Below, one piece after another: positions 1 to 9,046 of a stretch of 64,000 nucleotides of DNA. The notes under the pieces are model-generated. The model saw only the letters and a program-made list of their open reading frames with translations, searched no databases and was not told where the DNA came from. Numbering within the stretch: the first letter of the stretch is position 1; each line of letters starts with the position of its first letter. This stretch comes from Marinobacter psychrophilus. Its GTDB lineage: Bacteria > Pseudomonadota > Gammaproteobacteria > Pseudomonadales > Oleiphilaceae. The stretch covers positions 2,728,001 to 2,792,000 of the forward strand of contig NZ_CP011494.1 in NCBI RefSeq assembly GCF_001043175.1, given 5' to 3'. The translations under genes and the position numbers were made by a program.

Positions 1-1
1 C

Positions 2-1144
2 CACCTGCCTTATTTACCGTTTCCCGATCACTGGCCCGTTTTCGCACCAAAAGACAAAATTGGTGATTGGCTGGAAATGTACACAAAAGTCATGGAGCTC
101 AACTATTGGAGTTCTACCGAATGCACCGCCGCCCGCTATGACGAAGCCAGTAAAGAGTGGGTAGTAGACGTGGTTCGTGATGGCGAAAAGGTGACCCTGC
201 GCCCGCAACAGCTGGTGCTGGCCACCGGCATGTCCGGCATCCCGAATGTTCCCGACATTCCCGGTATGGACACGTTTGAAGGCGAGCAACATCACTCCAG
301 CCGGCACCCCGGCGGCGAAGCCTTCAAAGGTAAAAAGTGCGTGATTCTTGGCGCCAACAACTCCGCTCACGACATCTGTGCAGCGCTTTGGGAAAACAGC
401 GCCGACGTGACTATGATCCAGCGTTCATCGACTCACATCATCAAGTCGGACACCTTGATGGATGACGTTCTTGGCGGGCTCTATTCGGAACAGGCGATTG
501 CCGATGGCATGACGACGGAAAAAGCGGACCTTACCTTTGCGTCTGTACCTTTCCGAATCATGCCCGATTTCCATATTCCGGTTTACAAACAGGTGGCCGA
601 AAAGGACGCAGATTTCTACGGACGGCTGAAAAAAGCCGGATTTATGCTGGACTTCGGTGACGACGGTTCCGGCCTGTTCATGAAATATCTTCGCCGGGGA
701 TCGGGTTACTACATTGATGTGGGTGCGTCAGAGTTGGTCGCAGACGGCGAGATAAAACTGAAAAGTGGCGTCGGTATCGAACACATCAACCCACGTTCTG
801 TAACCCTGACAGACGGCACGGAGCTGCCTGCTGACCTGATTGTTTACGCCACCGGTTATGGCTCTATGAACGGCTGGGCGGCACGCATTATTTCTGAAGA
901 AGTTGCTGACAAGGTGGGGAAATGTTGGGGAATGGGATCGGACACCACCAAAGACCCAGGCCCGTGGGAAGGTGAACTGAGAAACATGTGGAAACCCACG
1001 CAACAGGAAGCCCTGTGGTTCCACGGCGGCAACCTGCACCAGTCCCGGCACTATTCGCTGTATCTGGCGCTGCAGTTAAAAGCGCGTAAAGAAGGCATTG
1101 ATACGCCGGTGTATGGACAGGAATCGGTACATCATTTGTCTTGA
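2..1144 (+). CDS. Flavin-containing monooxygenase, YUCCA-like (5' end cut by window)
   Basis: FAD/NADPH-dependent oxidoreductase of the single-component flavin monooxygenase class. The open frame runs to the left edge with coding-quality sequence (PFPDHWPVFAPKDKIGDW) before the first ATG at 77, so the true start and the FAD-binding GxGxxG lie outside the window. Visible are the second Rossmann fold with the GANNSAHD motif (NADPH binding) and the ATGYGSMNGW segment typical of the C-terminal FAD contact. About 380 residues are seen, against roughly 600 for this family. The substrate cannot be told; relatives oxidise small heteroatom compounds or ketones. A hairpin follows the stop codon. The family is secure, the reaction is not. 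Confidence 0.85.
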   Translation, partial: HLPYLPFPDHWPVFAPKDKIGDWLEMYTKVMELNYWSSTECTAARYDEASKEWVVDVVRDGEKVTLRPQQLVLATGMSGIPNVPDIPGMDTFEGEQHHSSRHPGGEAFKGKKCVILGANNSAHDICAALWENSADVTMIQRSSTHIIKSDTLMDDVLGGLYSEQAIADGMTTEKADLTFASVPFRIMPDFHIPVYKQVAEKDADFYGRLKKAGFMLDFGDDGSGLFMKYLRRGSGYYIDVGASELVADGEIKLKSGVGIEHINPRSVTLTDGTELPADLIVYATGYGSMNGWAARIISEEVADKVGKCWGMGSDTTKDPGPWEGELRNMWKPTQQEALWFHGGNLHQSRHYSLYLALQLKARKEGIDTPVYGQESVHHLS

Positions 1145-1150
1145 TTAGCC

Positions 1151-1181
1151 ACAAGGGCTGGCCGTAACGGTCAGCCCTTGT
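1151..1181 (+). terminator. Hairpin terminator after the monooxygenase gene
   Basis: A 14-bp stem (ACAAGGGCTGGCCG pairing with CGGTCAGCCCTTGT, one G-T wobble) closes a TAA loop seven bases after the stop codon. Only a weak T-rich run (CATTTCC) follows, so it is a plausible but not textbook intrinsic terminator. It lies between two convergent genes and could serve both. Confidence 0.65.
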
Positions 1182-1237
1182 CATTTCCTGCCGGTCGCTC
1201 TCTAGCGGATACCCTTTACCCGTTAAACTCTGCTGGC

Positions 1238-2125
1238 TTACTTTGGACTGTAAAGCCGCTGAATACTGGAAAAATCCAGATCTGCATTTCCCTGTCCCGC
1301 GTGAAGCGAGAACAAGTTACGAGCCAGTGAGCCCATGGGAATCGACGCCTCGTTTTTCACTGCGTTGTCGAATGCCAGGCCCAAATCTTTGGTCATCAGT
1401 TTTACCAAAAAGCCACCTTCGTAGTTGCGTGATGCCGGCGCCGCTTCCATCACTCCCGGCCAGGGGTTATACACGTTCAACGCCCAGTTACCGCCAGAGC
1501 TTTGCTTCATGATTTCCGACAGTACGGCTGGGTCCAGCCCGTTCTTCACACCCAAAGCCAATGCTTCGCTGGTGCCCGCCATCAAGATGGCCAGCAGCAT
1601 GTTGTTGCAGATTTTGGCCACCTGCCCCGAACCGTGTTCACCAGCGCGAAAAATGTTCTTGCCCATGTCCTGCAGAATGGGCTGGGCAGCCGCGTAATCG
1701 GCCTCGGAGCCACCGCAGATGAACGTTAACGTGCCAGCCTTTGCACCACCAACGCCACCGGACACCGGTGCATCCAGAAATCGGATTTTGTGCTCTGAGG
1801 CTTGCGCCGCTACTTTTTTGGCGGTTTCCGGAGCAATGGTCGAGGAATCAATTACCAGGGTGCCTTCCGGCAGAGCTGCCAGCAAACCTTCAGCGCCCAG
1901 ATAAACCGCTTCTACGTGCTGGCCAGCAGGCAGCATAGTAATCACGCACTCAGCGCCTTTAACGGCTTCATGAGCGGTGTCGGCGCTGCCTGCACCTTCG
2001 GCTTTCAGCGCGCTGACGGCGTCTGCCGACAAATCAAACACGGTGACCTGGTGGCCGGCTTTCAGCAGATTGCTGGCCATAGGGCCGCCCATATTACCAA
2101 GGCCAATAAATGAAATAATTGCCAT
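1238..2125 (-). CDS. mmsB: 3-hydroxyisobutyrate dehydrogenase
   Basis: Oxidises 3-hydroxyisobutyrate to methylmalonate semialdehyde with NAD+ in valine catabolism. The 295 residues match the family length. The N-terminal Rossmann motif GLGNMGGPMA is at 8-17, the substrate-binding DAPVSGG at 118-124 and the catalytic lysine at K171 (AKICNNM). It is the last gene of the operon running leftwards from mmsA and sits 80 bases after the CoA hydrolase gene. Its product is the substrate of MmsA, encoded at the front of the same operon. The ATG start follows an AGGGAAAT ribosome site. The assignment is firm through both motif and context. Confidence 0.95.
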   Translation of the reverse strand: MAIISFIGLGNMGGPMASNLLKAGHQVTVFDLSADAVSALKAEGAGSADTAHEAVKGAECVITMLPAGQHVEAVYLGAEGLLAALPEGTLVIDSSTIAPETAKKVAAQASEHKIRFLDAPVSGGVGGAKAGTLTFICGGSEADYAAAQPILQDMGKNIFRAGEHGSGQVAKICNNMLLAILMAGTSEALALGVKNGLDPAVLSEIMKQSSGGNWALNVYNPWPGVMEAAPASRNYEGGFLVKLMTKDLGLAFDNAVKNEASIPMGSLARNLFSLHAGQGNADLDFSSIQRLYSPK

Positions 2126-2205
2126 CGTATTTCCCTCTTTTGTTTTAGTGCGGCTTCTTTTGTTAAATGCTGTTAAGTGCCCTGCTCATGGCGGCTCTAA
2201 CAGGC

Positions 2206-3276
2206 TCAAACAAAAAAGCCGTTAATCCATTCGTTATCGATGTCCGCAAGGGTGGCGTAACGCCATCTTGGTTGCTGGTCTTTGTCGATCAGCAAAGCCC
2301 GCACGCCCTCGGCAAACTCACCTTTACTGAGGCAGTTGGTGGACAGCAGCAATTCTTTATCAAACACCTGCTTCAAGCCATCCAGGCGGCAGCGGTGCAT
2401 GTGTTCCCACACCAACGCAAGAGCCACCGGCGACGCTGTTGCGAGCGGCTTCACGGCTTTGGCCAGCCAGCCATCGCCCGACGCCAGTTCCTTCAACTGG
2501 GCAATGGTCTGCGCCAGGGTGTCGGCATCGGTGGCGCGGTTGATCTCATCAAAGTGATCGCGAACGGGTGAAGCAAGCTGGGCATCGGCGCTCTGTTGCT
2601 CAAACTGACGCAATAGCGAGCCTACGACCTCATGGCCATGGCGGCTTTGCCAGTTGGTTCGAGTCAGTTCGGCAACCACCTGAGCTTTCAAATCGTGCTT
2701 TATAAAACGATCAGCCATGCCGGTGAATAGCGCATCGGCGCCGTTCATACGGGCGCCCGTGAGGCCCAAAAACAGACCGGTTCGGCCGGGGCAGCGATTG
2801 AGAAACCAGCCACCGCCCACATCCGGGTAAAGCCCGATGGTGGTTTCAGGCATCGCCAGTTTTGAGCTTTCGGTCACTACCCGATAGGAAGCGCCCCGCA
2901 TAATGCCCATGCCGCCGCCCATCACAATGCCGTGGCCCCAGCACACAACCGGTTTGGGGTAGCTGTGAATCAAGTAATCCAGTTCGTATTCTTCGGTGAA
3001 GAACGCCTTACCGATATCAGCGCTTCCGGCCTCCGTCATACTGCGATACAGAGCAACGATATCGCCGCCGGCACAAAACGCCTTGTCGCCTTCGGCTTCC
3101 AGCCACACAGCGCATATCCGTTCATCTTCAGCCCAGGCTTTCAGCTGTGGGGTCAGCAGGCGAATCATTTCCAGTGACAAAGAGTTCAGCGAGCGCGGCG
3201 CGTTCAGGCGTGCGACTCCGATGGCGGCGTCGCCTGCGGTTTGCCACTGCTCAAATACAATCGGTTGATCACTCAT
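2206..3276 (-). CDS. 3-hydroxyisobutyryl-CoA hydrolase (crotonase fold)
   Basis: Crotonase-superfamily thioesterase expected to release free 3-hydroxyisobutyrate from its CoA ester. The 356 residues are longer than simple hydratases and typical of HIBCH. The oxyanion-hole glycines (GHGIVMGGGMG, 114-124) and the family signature PETTIGLYPDVGGG with E144 and D152 are present. It lies between the enoyl-CoA hydratase and mmsB genes, matching the reaction order of valine degradation. The alternative of a general enoyl-CoA hydratase/isomerase is unlikely given the PDVGGG signature and neighbours. Confidence 0.93.
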   Translation of the reverse strand: MSDQPIVFEQWQTAGDAAIGVARLNAPRSLNSLSLEMIRLLTPQLKAWAEDERICAVWLEAEGDKAFCAGGDIVALYRSMTEAGSADIGKAFFTEEYELDYLIHSYPKPVVCWGHGIVMGGGMGIMRGASYRVVTESSKLAMPETTIGLYPDVGGGWFLNRCPGRTGLFLGLTGARMNGADALFTGMADRFIKHDLKAQVVAELTRTNWQSRHGHEVVGSLLRQFEQQSADAQLASPVRDHFDEINRATDADTLAQTIAQLKELASGDGWLAKAVKPLATASPVALALVWEHMHRCRLDGLKQVFDKELLLSTNCLSKGEFAEGVRALLIDKDQQPRWRYATLADIDNEWINGFFV

Positions 3277-3309
3277 GGTGAATCCTTTGGCCCATGTGTC
3301 GGATTGGCG

Positions 3310-4110
3310 TTAGCGGTTTTTCCACTGCGGCTTTCGCTTGCCTAAAAACGCATTGACGCCTTCTTTCTGGTCTTCAGTAGAAAACAGCTCGATGAACAGT
3401 TCCCGCTCCAAGCGCCAGCCGTCCTCATGGTTATGACCGTCACGCACGTTCATGATCAGATTCTTACAGCGAGCAATTGACGACGGGCTTTGTTTGCAAG
3501 CGCCTTCTGCCAGCTCCAAAGCTTTTGCCAAACTTTGGCCGGTGGGGACCACTTCTTCCACTAGACCAATGCTCAGAGCCTTGTCGGCTTTCAGGCGCTC
3601 ACCACACAGAATCATGCGCTTGGCCCAACCTTCGCCCACCAGCCATGGCAGGTTTTGAGTGCCGCCAGCGCAGGGCAACAGGCCAACCGATGCTTCTGGT
3701 AGAGCCATTTGCGCGTGCTCTTCAGCAATACGGATATCACAGGCCAACGCGCATTCCAGGCCGCCGCCCATGGCGTAACCGTTAATGGCCGCAATGGACA
3801 CGCCGCGGAAGTGGGTTAGCGCGTCAAACGCTGAGCCAAAAGCCCGGGACATGTCTGTGGCGCGGGCAATGTCGCCGTCGGCAAAGGCATTCAGATCCGC
3901 TCCGGCAGAGAAGAATTTCTCGCCTTGGCCAGTAACCACCAACGCATAAATGTCTTTGTCAGCGTTCAATTCAGCGATCGTGTGCTGTAATTTGCTTAAC
4001 GAGTCGCGGGTCCAGGTATTCGCCGGTGGGTTGCTGATCGTCAGCACGGCAATGTGGCCGCGTTTTTCCAGTTGCAGCTTATCGCTCTCAAAATCGAGTG
4101 TGTCGCTCAT
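3310..4110 (-). CDS. Enoyl-CoA hydratase (probable methacrylyl-CoA hydratase)
   Basis: Crotonase-fold hydratase of 266 residues. Both catalytic glutamates are visible: E119 in GYAMGGGLECA and E139 in LPEASVGLLP, followed by the AGGTQ helix start. Family knowledge assigns hydration of 2-enoyl-CoA. In this operon the natural substrate is methacrylyl-CoA, giving 3-hydroxyisobutyryl-CoA for the next enzyme; that specificity is inferred from position only. The gene sits between the acyl-CoA dehydrogenase and the hydrolase genes, with a spacer upstream built from a 17-bp tandem repeat. Confidence 0.92.
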   Translation of the reverse strand: MSDTLDFESDKLQLEKRGHIAVLTISNPPANTWTRDSLSKLQHTIAELNADKDIYALVVTGQGEKFFSAGADLNAFADGDIARATDMSRAFGSAFDALTHFRGVSIAAINGYAMGGGLECALACDIRIAEEHAQMALPEASVGLLPCAGGTQNLPWLVGEGWAKRMILCGERLKADKALSIGLVEEVVPTGQSLAKALELAEGACKQSPSSIARCKNLIMNVRDGHNHEDGWRLERELFIELFSTEDQKEGVNAFLGKRKPQWKNR

Positions 4111-4137
4111 AAGATCTCCGCAATGTGATGTTGAATG

Positions 4138-4188
4138 GCTTCCGCCACTGAATCGCTTCTGCTACTGAATCGCTTCCGCGACGCCCTG
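4138..4188 (-). repeat. 17-bp tandem repeat, three copies, across the acyl-CoA dehydrogenase stop codon
   Basis: Units at 4138-4154, 4155-4171 and 4172-4188. Read on the minus strand they are GCGGAAGCGATTCAGTA, GCAGAAGCGATTCAGTG and GCGGAAGCCATTCAACA. The first copy in transcript order holds the last codons of the dehydrogenase; its TAG stop (4162-4164) spans the junction with the next copy. The remaining copies fill most of the spacer before the hydratase gene. Confidence 0.85.
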
Positions 4189-5328
4189 CTCCAGAATGCG
4201 GCGGGCCACAATCAGGCGCATGACTTCGTTGGTGCCTTCCAAGATTTGGTGCACCCGCAAGTCCCGCAGGTATCGCTCGAGGGGGTATTCCCGAATATAG
4301 CCGTAGCCACCGTGCAGTTGCAGGGCGTCGTTGACCACGTCGAAACACACGTCGGTGGCAAAGCGTTTGGCCATGGCGCAATGCAGCGTGGCTTCAGGGT
4401 CGCCGTTGTCTAATTTGAACGCGCCCAGGCGCACCATTTGCCGCGCTGCAACCAGATTGGTGGCCATGTCCGCCAGTTTAAATTGCAGAGCCTGAAACGC
4501 CGCCAGCGGTTTGCCAAACTGGGCACGGGCGTGCATGTAGTCACGAGCACGAAGCAACGCCGCCTGAGCACCGCCCAGGGAACAGGTGGCAATATTCAAG
4601 CGGCCACCGTCGAGGCCCTTCATCGCAATGGCAAAGCCTTCGCCTTCGGCGCCTAGGCGGTTGGCCACCGGCACTCGAACATTTTCCAATGTGACCGAGC
4701 GAGTCGGTTGGCTGTGCCAGCCCATTTTCTTTTCATTCTTGCCATAGGACACGCCGTCGGCGTCCGCCGGAATCAAAAACGCAGAAATGCCTTTGGCACC
4801 GCTGTCCGGGCCGCCGGTACGAGCCATCAAAATCAGCACATCGGTTGCCCCAGCACCGGAAATAAAAACCTTGCTGCCGTTGATGACATAATCATCACCA
4901 TCCCGTTCTGCTTTGGTACGCAGGCTCGCTGCATCGGATCCTGCGCCGGGCTCGGTCAGGCAATAAGACGCCAATTTCTCACCGCTGGCCAAGGTAGGCA
5001 CGACATTCTGTTTGACCTCGTCTGTGCCAAAACTGGCGAGCATCCAGGTTGCCATGTTGTGAATGGTTATAAAGGCTGCAGTAGAGGGGCAGGCAGCAGC
5101 CAACTCCTCTACAATCACCGCGGTGTCTTGGCGCGAAAGCCCCATGCCACCAAAGGCTTCCGGCGTGTAGAGCCCGCAAAAGCCCATTTCGCCGGCTTGT
5201 CGAAGCACATCTTTTGGAAAGATGCTTTCTTCGTCCCAGTGCGCAGCGAAAGGCGCCATGGATTTTTGCGCGAATGCCCGCGCTGCCTCGCGAAACGCCT
5301 GCTGGTCTTCGGTCAGGTCAAAGTTCAT
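4162..5328 (-). CDS. Acyl-CoA dehydrogenase, probable isobutyryl-CoA dehydrogenase
   Basis: FAD enzyme that puts the 2,3 double bond into isobutyryl-CoA to form methacrylyl-CoA, passing electrons to ETF. I place the start at the ATG at 5328 (MNFDLTEDQQAF), six bases after an AGGAG site, giving 388 residues, the usual length. FAD and substrate signatures are clear (CLTEPGAGSDAAS; LQLHGGYGYIREY). The catalytic base glutamate E364 is in EGTNEVMR. The substrate is inferred from the operon, which also contains every later step of valine degradation. An upstream in-frame extension to 5367 lacks a better ribosome site. Confidence 0.93.
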   Translation of the reverse strand: MNFDLTEDQQAFREAARAFAQKSMAPFAAHWDEESIFPKDVLRQAGEMGFCGLYTPEAFGGMGLSRQDTAVIVEELAAACPSTAAFITIHNMATWMLASFGTDEVKQNVVPTLASGEKLASYCLTEPGAGSDAASLRTKAERDGDDYVINGSKVFISGAGATDVLILMARTGGPDSGAKGISAFLIPADADGVSYGKNEKKMGWHSQPTRSVTLENVRVPVANRLGAEGEGFAIAMKGLDGGRLNIATCSLGGAQAALLRARDYMHARAQFGKPLAAFQALQFKLADMATNLVAARQMVRLGAFKLDNGDPEATLHCAMAKRFATDVCFDVVNDALQLHGGYGYIREYPLERYLRDLRVHQILEGTNEVMRLIVARRILEQGVAEAIQ

Positions 5329-5399
5329 AGCTGGCTCCTGCTCGTATCCCGCCTGCCTGACCAGCAAACTTGTGCGTCAGACAGATGGGACACTGCGAA

Positions 5400-6893
5400 T
5401 CAACGCAACTGAATAGAGAAGTTGGCTTCAGTGCTGGTGGCTTCTGAGCTGAACCAGCGCGAGGTAACGGTTTTGGTTTCGGTGTAGAAACGCACGGCCT
5501 GCTTGCCGTAAGCATGCTGATCACCGTAGAAAGAACCTTTCCAGCCGGTGAACGAGAAGAACGGCAGGGGCACCGGAATGGGGATGTTCACACCCACCTG
5601 ACCTACTTCAATTTCGTGCTGGAAGCGACGGGCTGCGCCACCTGAGCCGGTAAAGATAGAGGTACCATTGCCATACGGGCTGCGGTTAATGAACTCGATG
5701 GCTTCGCCCAGGGAATCTACTTCGGAACAGCACAGCACCGGGCCGAAAATTTCTTCGTTATAAATGTCCATTTCGCTGGTCACACCGGCGAACAGTGTAG
5801 GGCCTACCCAGTTGCCATTCGGCAAACCGTCCACGGTGCAATTGCGGCCGTCCAGCAGCAGCTGGGCACCCTGGGCTTCACCCGTTGCGATCAGCGCCTC
5901 GACACGCTCTTTGGCTTTCGGGCTTATAACCGGGCCATAGCTGGCGCCGGAATCGTTCCAGGCACCGGGGCGCACTTTGGCCATAGCTTCTTTTAATTGC
6001 GGGATCCACTGTCGCGCTTCGCCTACGAATACCGCAACCGAGATGGCCATGCAGCGCTGCCCTGCCGCGCCCACAGAGGCGCCTACAAGAGCGTTGAGCA
6101 CCTGCTGCTTGTCGGCATCCGGCATGATAACCATGTGGTTTTTAGCGCCTGCGAAAGACTGCACACGCTTCATATTGCGGGTGCCGGTTTCATAGATGTA
6201 GCGCCCAACAGGCACAGAACCAACAAAAGAAATCGCTTTAACGACAGGGTCGTTCAGTAGGGTATCTACCTGCTCTTTACCACCGTGAACAACCTGCAAA
6301 ACGCCCTTGGGCGCGCCGGCCTGTTCGAACAACTCAGCAAGACGTGTCGGTGTTAGGGGATCCTGTTCCGAAGGCTTCAGAATAAAGGTGTTACCGCAGG
6401 CAATGGCTATAGGAAACATCCACAGGGGAATCATTGCGGGGAAGTTGAACGGCGTAATACCCGTGCATACGCCCAAGGGCTGAATCCAGGAATGAGTGTC
6501 GACTTCGCGGGCCACGTTTTCAACGGTTTCGCCCATCATCATCGACGCTACGTTGGCGGCGTGCTCAACCACTTCGATACCGCGCCATAGATCACCCTTT
6601 GCATCATCAAACGTTTTGCCGGTTTCCTGAGCCAGGATTTCAGCAATTTCATCATGGTGCTCTTTCAACAACGCCTGATAACGCAGCATCACCCTTGCCC
6701 GCTCTGACACGGGCACTTCTTTCCAGGTTTTGAAGGTTTCAGCCGCAAAATCGATGGCCTTGCGCATCTCTGCAGGCGTGGTGTTCGGGGCCCTGGCGAT
6801 GACTTCATTGGTGGCGGGATTGGTCACGTCAATCCAGCTGTCAGTCTGGCTTTGAACAAATTCACCTGCAAGGTACAGAGGAACATTTTTCAT
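5400..6893 (-). CDS. mmsA: Methylmalonate-semialdehyde dehydrogenase (CoA-acylating)
   Basis: Converts methylmalonate semialdehyde to propionyl-CoA (and malonate semialdehyde to acetyl-CoA) with NAD+ and CoA. The ATG at 6893 ([12 protein letters not shown]) gives 497 residues, matching the family; a longer in-frame reading to 6956 has no sign of being translated. The catalytic cysteine is C281 in GQRCMAIS. The position equivalent to the general-base glutamate of hydrolytic ALDHs is not glutamate (SFAGAKNHM), as expected for the CoA-dependent branch. It is the first gene of the five-gene operon and faces the AraC-type regulator across a 186-base divergent promoter region. Confidence 0.95.
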   Translation of the reverse strand: MKNVPLYLAGEFVQSQTDSWIDVTNPATNEVIARAPNTTPAEMRKAIDFAAETFKTWKEVPVSERARVMLRYQALLKEHHDEIAEILAQETGKTFDDAKGDLWRGIEVVEHAANVASMMMGETVENVAREVDTHSWIQPLGVCTGITPFNFPAMIPLWMFPIAIACGNTFILKPSEQDPLTPTRLAELFEQAGAPKGVLQVVHGGKEQVDTLLNDPVVKAISFVGSVPVGRYIYETGTRNMKRVQSFAGAKNHMVIMPDADKQQVLNALVGASVGAAGQRCMAISVAVFVGEARQWIPQLKEAMAKVRPGAWNDSGASYGPVISPKAKERVEALIATGEAQGAQLLLDGRNCTVDGLPNGNWVGPTLFAGVTSEMDIYNEEIFGPVLCCSEVDSLGEAIEFINRSPYGNGTSIFTGSGGAARRFQHEIEVGQVGVNIPIPVPLPFFSFTGWKGSFYGDQHAYGKQAVRFYTETKTVTSRWFSSEATSTEANFSIQLR

Positions 6894-7020
6894 GGGGCGG
6901 ATCCTGCGTGTTGGGTCTATCGAAAGTTTTGTTGTTGTGCAAGTTTTGAGCGACACCGGATTATCGTGCGGATTAGCTCAAACATGTCGTTCAGACTAGC
7001 ACGGTAATTGGGGCCGTGTG

Positions 7021-7040
7021 ATTGACTAAGTTTCGTCAAT
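7021..7040. promoter_or_regulatory. Inverted repeat in the mmsA/regulator divergent promoter
   Basis: ATTGAC and GTCAAT form a perfect 6-bp inverted repeat separated by eight bases, midway between the divergent mmsA operon and the AraC-type gene. It could be part of an operator, or partly a -35 element (TTGACT) for the regulator. No binding data can be read from sequence. Confidence 0.4.
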
Positions 7041-7079
7041 AATGGACTATCTTTCGATCACGAAAAGCGGAAATTCCAT

Positions 7080-7955
7080 ATGGCCCTAACGTCGCAATGG
7101 CCAGCGCCGCCCGACAGCGTGCGCTACTTACTACCCGAACCCAGCGTTCAACTTCTAAGCTCGCACCCGCTTACCCGCGAGCTCTATCCCATTGCTTTCG
7201 GCCACTATCGGCGGGCGAGCGGGCACCACATGCACCGAGAACAACCTGCGGATCATTTGCTGATCTATTGCAGCGATGGCCAAGCTTTTCTTAATGTGAA
7301 TGGCGAAGCTTTTACCGTCAGCGCGGGCGACTTGGTGCTGCTGCCTGCCGGCGCTAGCCACCGCTATACCGCCGATCCGGCCAACCCTTGGACCATTCAC
7401 TGGGTACATTACACCGGCCCGTTAGCCGATGCTTTTAACAGCCACATGGGATTCGACCAGCAAACACCGGTGCGTTATATCGGCCGCCAACCAAGGCTGT
7501 TAGTGGATTTCAACGGTTTATTGTCGGTGCGACAAACCGGCTTTCGCACCAGCGGATTGATTCACGTAGCCAATCGCCTACGCCAACTGCTGGCGGCGAT
7601 ACCCATGATTGCGGAACACAGCGAACAAGACGCCGGTCCGGACCTGGAAGTGTTAAATAGTTACATGCGGGAAAATCTGGAACAAAGGCTAACACTGGAG
7701 CAGCTGGCAGAATTAGCTGGTTTGTCGCCAGCGCATTTTGCTACCCGCTATCGCGAGCGCACGGGCATTTCACCCATCCAGCACTTTTTGCGTTTAAAAG
7801 TGGAGCGCTCTTGCCAGTTGCTGGATAGCACAACGCTTCCGTTCGCGGCTATAAGCCGCCAGTTGGGCTACGACGACGCCTACTACTTTTCGCGACTGTT
7901 CAAGAAAATCATGGGGAAATCACCGCGAGATTACAGACACACTGCACGGCACTGA
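7080..7955 (+). CDS. mmsR: AraC-family regulator, likely activator of the valine operon
   Basis: Transcription factor of 291 residues: an N-terminal cupin-like sensing domain (about 30-150, including the H-E-Q segment HHMHREQ) and a C-terminal AraC double helix-turn-helix (about 190-288: LTLEQLAELAGLSPAHFATRY and YYFSRLFKKIMGKSPRDYR). It is divergent from mmsA, the same arrangement as MmsR and mmsAB in Pseudomonas aeruginosa, where MmsR activates the operon. The symbol rests on that arrangement and the family. The inducer, possibly a valine-pathway intermediate, is not known from sequence. Start ATG at 7080 overlaps no other gene. Confidence 0.85.
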   Translation: MALTSQWPAPPDSVRYLLPEPSVQLLSSHPLTRELYPIAFGHYRRASGHHMHREQPADHLLIYCSDGQAFLNVNGEAFTVSAGDLVLLPAGASHRYTADPANPWTIHWVHYTGPLADAFNSHMGFDQQTPVRYIGRQPRLLVDFNGLLSVRQTGFRTSGLIHVANRLRQLLAAIPMIAEHSEQDAGPDLEVLNSYMRENLEQRLTLEQLAELAGLSPAHFATRYRERTGISPIQHFLRLKVERSCQLLDSTTLPFAAISRQLGYDDAYYFSRLFKKIMGKSPRDYRHTARH

Positions 7956-8090
7956 ATTGCGGCTTGAAGGCACGCTTTTAAAAATATTAGCAAGCGACTG
8001 TTACGAAATTGATCTGAGGCAACGCTCTGTTTTGATTGATTCCGTAAGCTCCAAGGGAGTATTTAATGAGCGTTTTTTTAGGAGAATAAC

Positions 8091-8891
8091 ATGGCCGCAG
8101 AACCCATTACGCTGTTCGATAACGGGCACCACAAATGCTTGATGTTTGATTCGCTGGTTATTGGTGAGGGCGTTCAATCAAACCAGTTTCTGCTGGTAGA
8201 TGGCCAACACGAAGCCCTGATTGACCCAGGTGGTGATCTTACCTATACGCCGCTGGCCGTGGCTGCGTCGCGTTTCATGAATATTCACGAATTGGATTAC
8301 GTATTCGCATCACACCAGGACCCGGACATTATTGGCTCTATTGACCGTTGGCTGGTGCACACCCGCGCCAAAGTGGTGACATCCAAACTATGGGCTCGCT
8401 TCCTACCTCATCTGGTGTCTGAGCATGTGGCCAAACTGGTGGGCGGCAACGTTTATGATCGCATTATGGCGATACCGGATGCCGGAGCGAATGTTCGCTT
8501 TGGAGACACTTACGTTCAATGTTTACCCGCCCACTTCATGCACTCGGTGGGTAACATTCAGTTTTACGATCCGATCGCGAAAATTTTGTTTTCCGGGGAT
8601 TTAGGCGCGTCTATGGGCGGCCCCGATGAACACCTCCCGGTAACCGATTTCGACAAGCACATTCCTTACATGATGGGCTTTCATCGCCGTTATATTGCCT
8701 CGCAGAAGGTATGCCGCCTGTGGGCCAATATGATTCGGGAAATGGATGTACAGGCCATTGTGCCCCAGCATGGCAAGCGCTTTGAAGGCCCGGAAATGGT
8801 GGAACGCTTTCTGAACTGGGTCAGCTCGGTAGAGTGCGGTATCGACCTTGTGACTCAAGATAACTATCGCCCACCGGTAGATTACGTCTAA
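8091..8891 (+). CDS. Stand-alone oxygen-binding di-iron (ODP) metallo-beta-lactamase-fold protein
   Basis: 266-residue protein with the metallo-beta-lactamase fold of the flavodi-iron type but without flavodoxin or rubredoxin domains. Likely metal ligands are H75, D77 and D79 in SHQDPD, H148 in AHFMHS, D170 in FSGDLG and H227 in PQHG. The canonical HxHxDH of hydrolases is absent: the first histidine pair is replaced by H-Q-D-P-D-I, as in oxygen-binding di-iron proteins. Family knowledge points to O2 or NO sensing or reduction rather than hydrolysis. An AGGAG ribosome site precedes the ATG. The neighbours (mmsR, yeeN) give no functional hint. Confidence 0.8.
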   Translation: MAAEPITLFDNGHHKCLMFDSLVIGEGVQSNQFLLVDGQHEALIDPGGDLTYTPLAVAASRFMNIHELDYVFASHQDPDIIGSIDRWLVHTRAKVVTSKLWARFLPHLVSEHVAKLVGGNVYDRIMAIPDAGANVRFGDTYVQCLPAHFMHSVGNIQFYDPIAKILFSGDLGASMGGPDEHLPVTDFDKHIPYMMGFHRRYIASQKVCRLWANMIREMDVQAIVPQHGKRFEGPEMVERFLNWVSSVECGIDLVTQDNYRPPVDYV

Positions 8892-8950
8892 AAAGAATAA
8901 ACACTGTTCGATCCCTGCGTTGTCCAGTAAAATCCTTCGCTCTTAAAAGA

Positions 8951-9020
8951 GTTTCAACGGGACTCAAAAGCGTTTCAAAAGAGATTTACGAGAGTTTCAA
9001 CCGAGCTTAAAAAGAGTTCC
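8951..9020. repeat. Phased GTTTCAA motif array upstream of yeeN
   Basis: GTTTCAA occurs at 8951, 8972 and 8994, with a degenerate GTTCCAC at 9016: spacings of 21, 22 and 22 bases, two helical turns. Surrounding bases (AAAAGAG or similar before each copy) are also partly conserved, so it looks like a decayed tandem repeat. It fills most of the spacer before yeeN and could be a same-face protein-binding array or simply a slippage product. Confidence 0.6.
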
Positions 9021-9046
9021 ACCCTGCAATCAAAGAGGCAGCGCAC

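Noticed and set aside
4708..5412. 234-codon plus-strand ORF opposite the acyl-CoA dehydrogenase
   Set aside because: Shadow of a real gene with high-GC third-position mirror composition.
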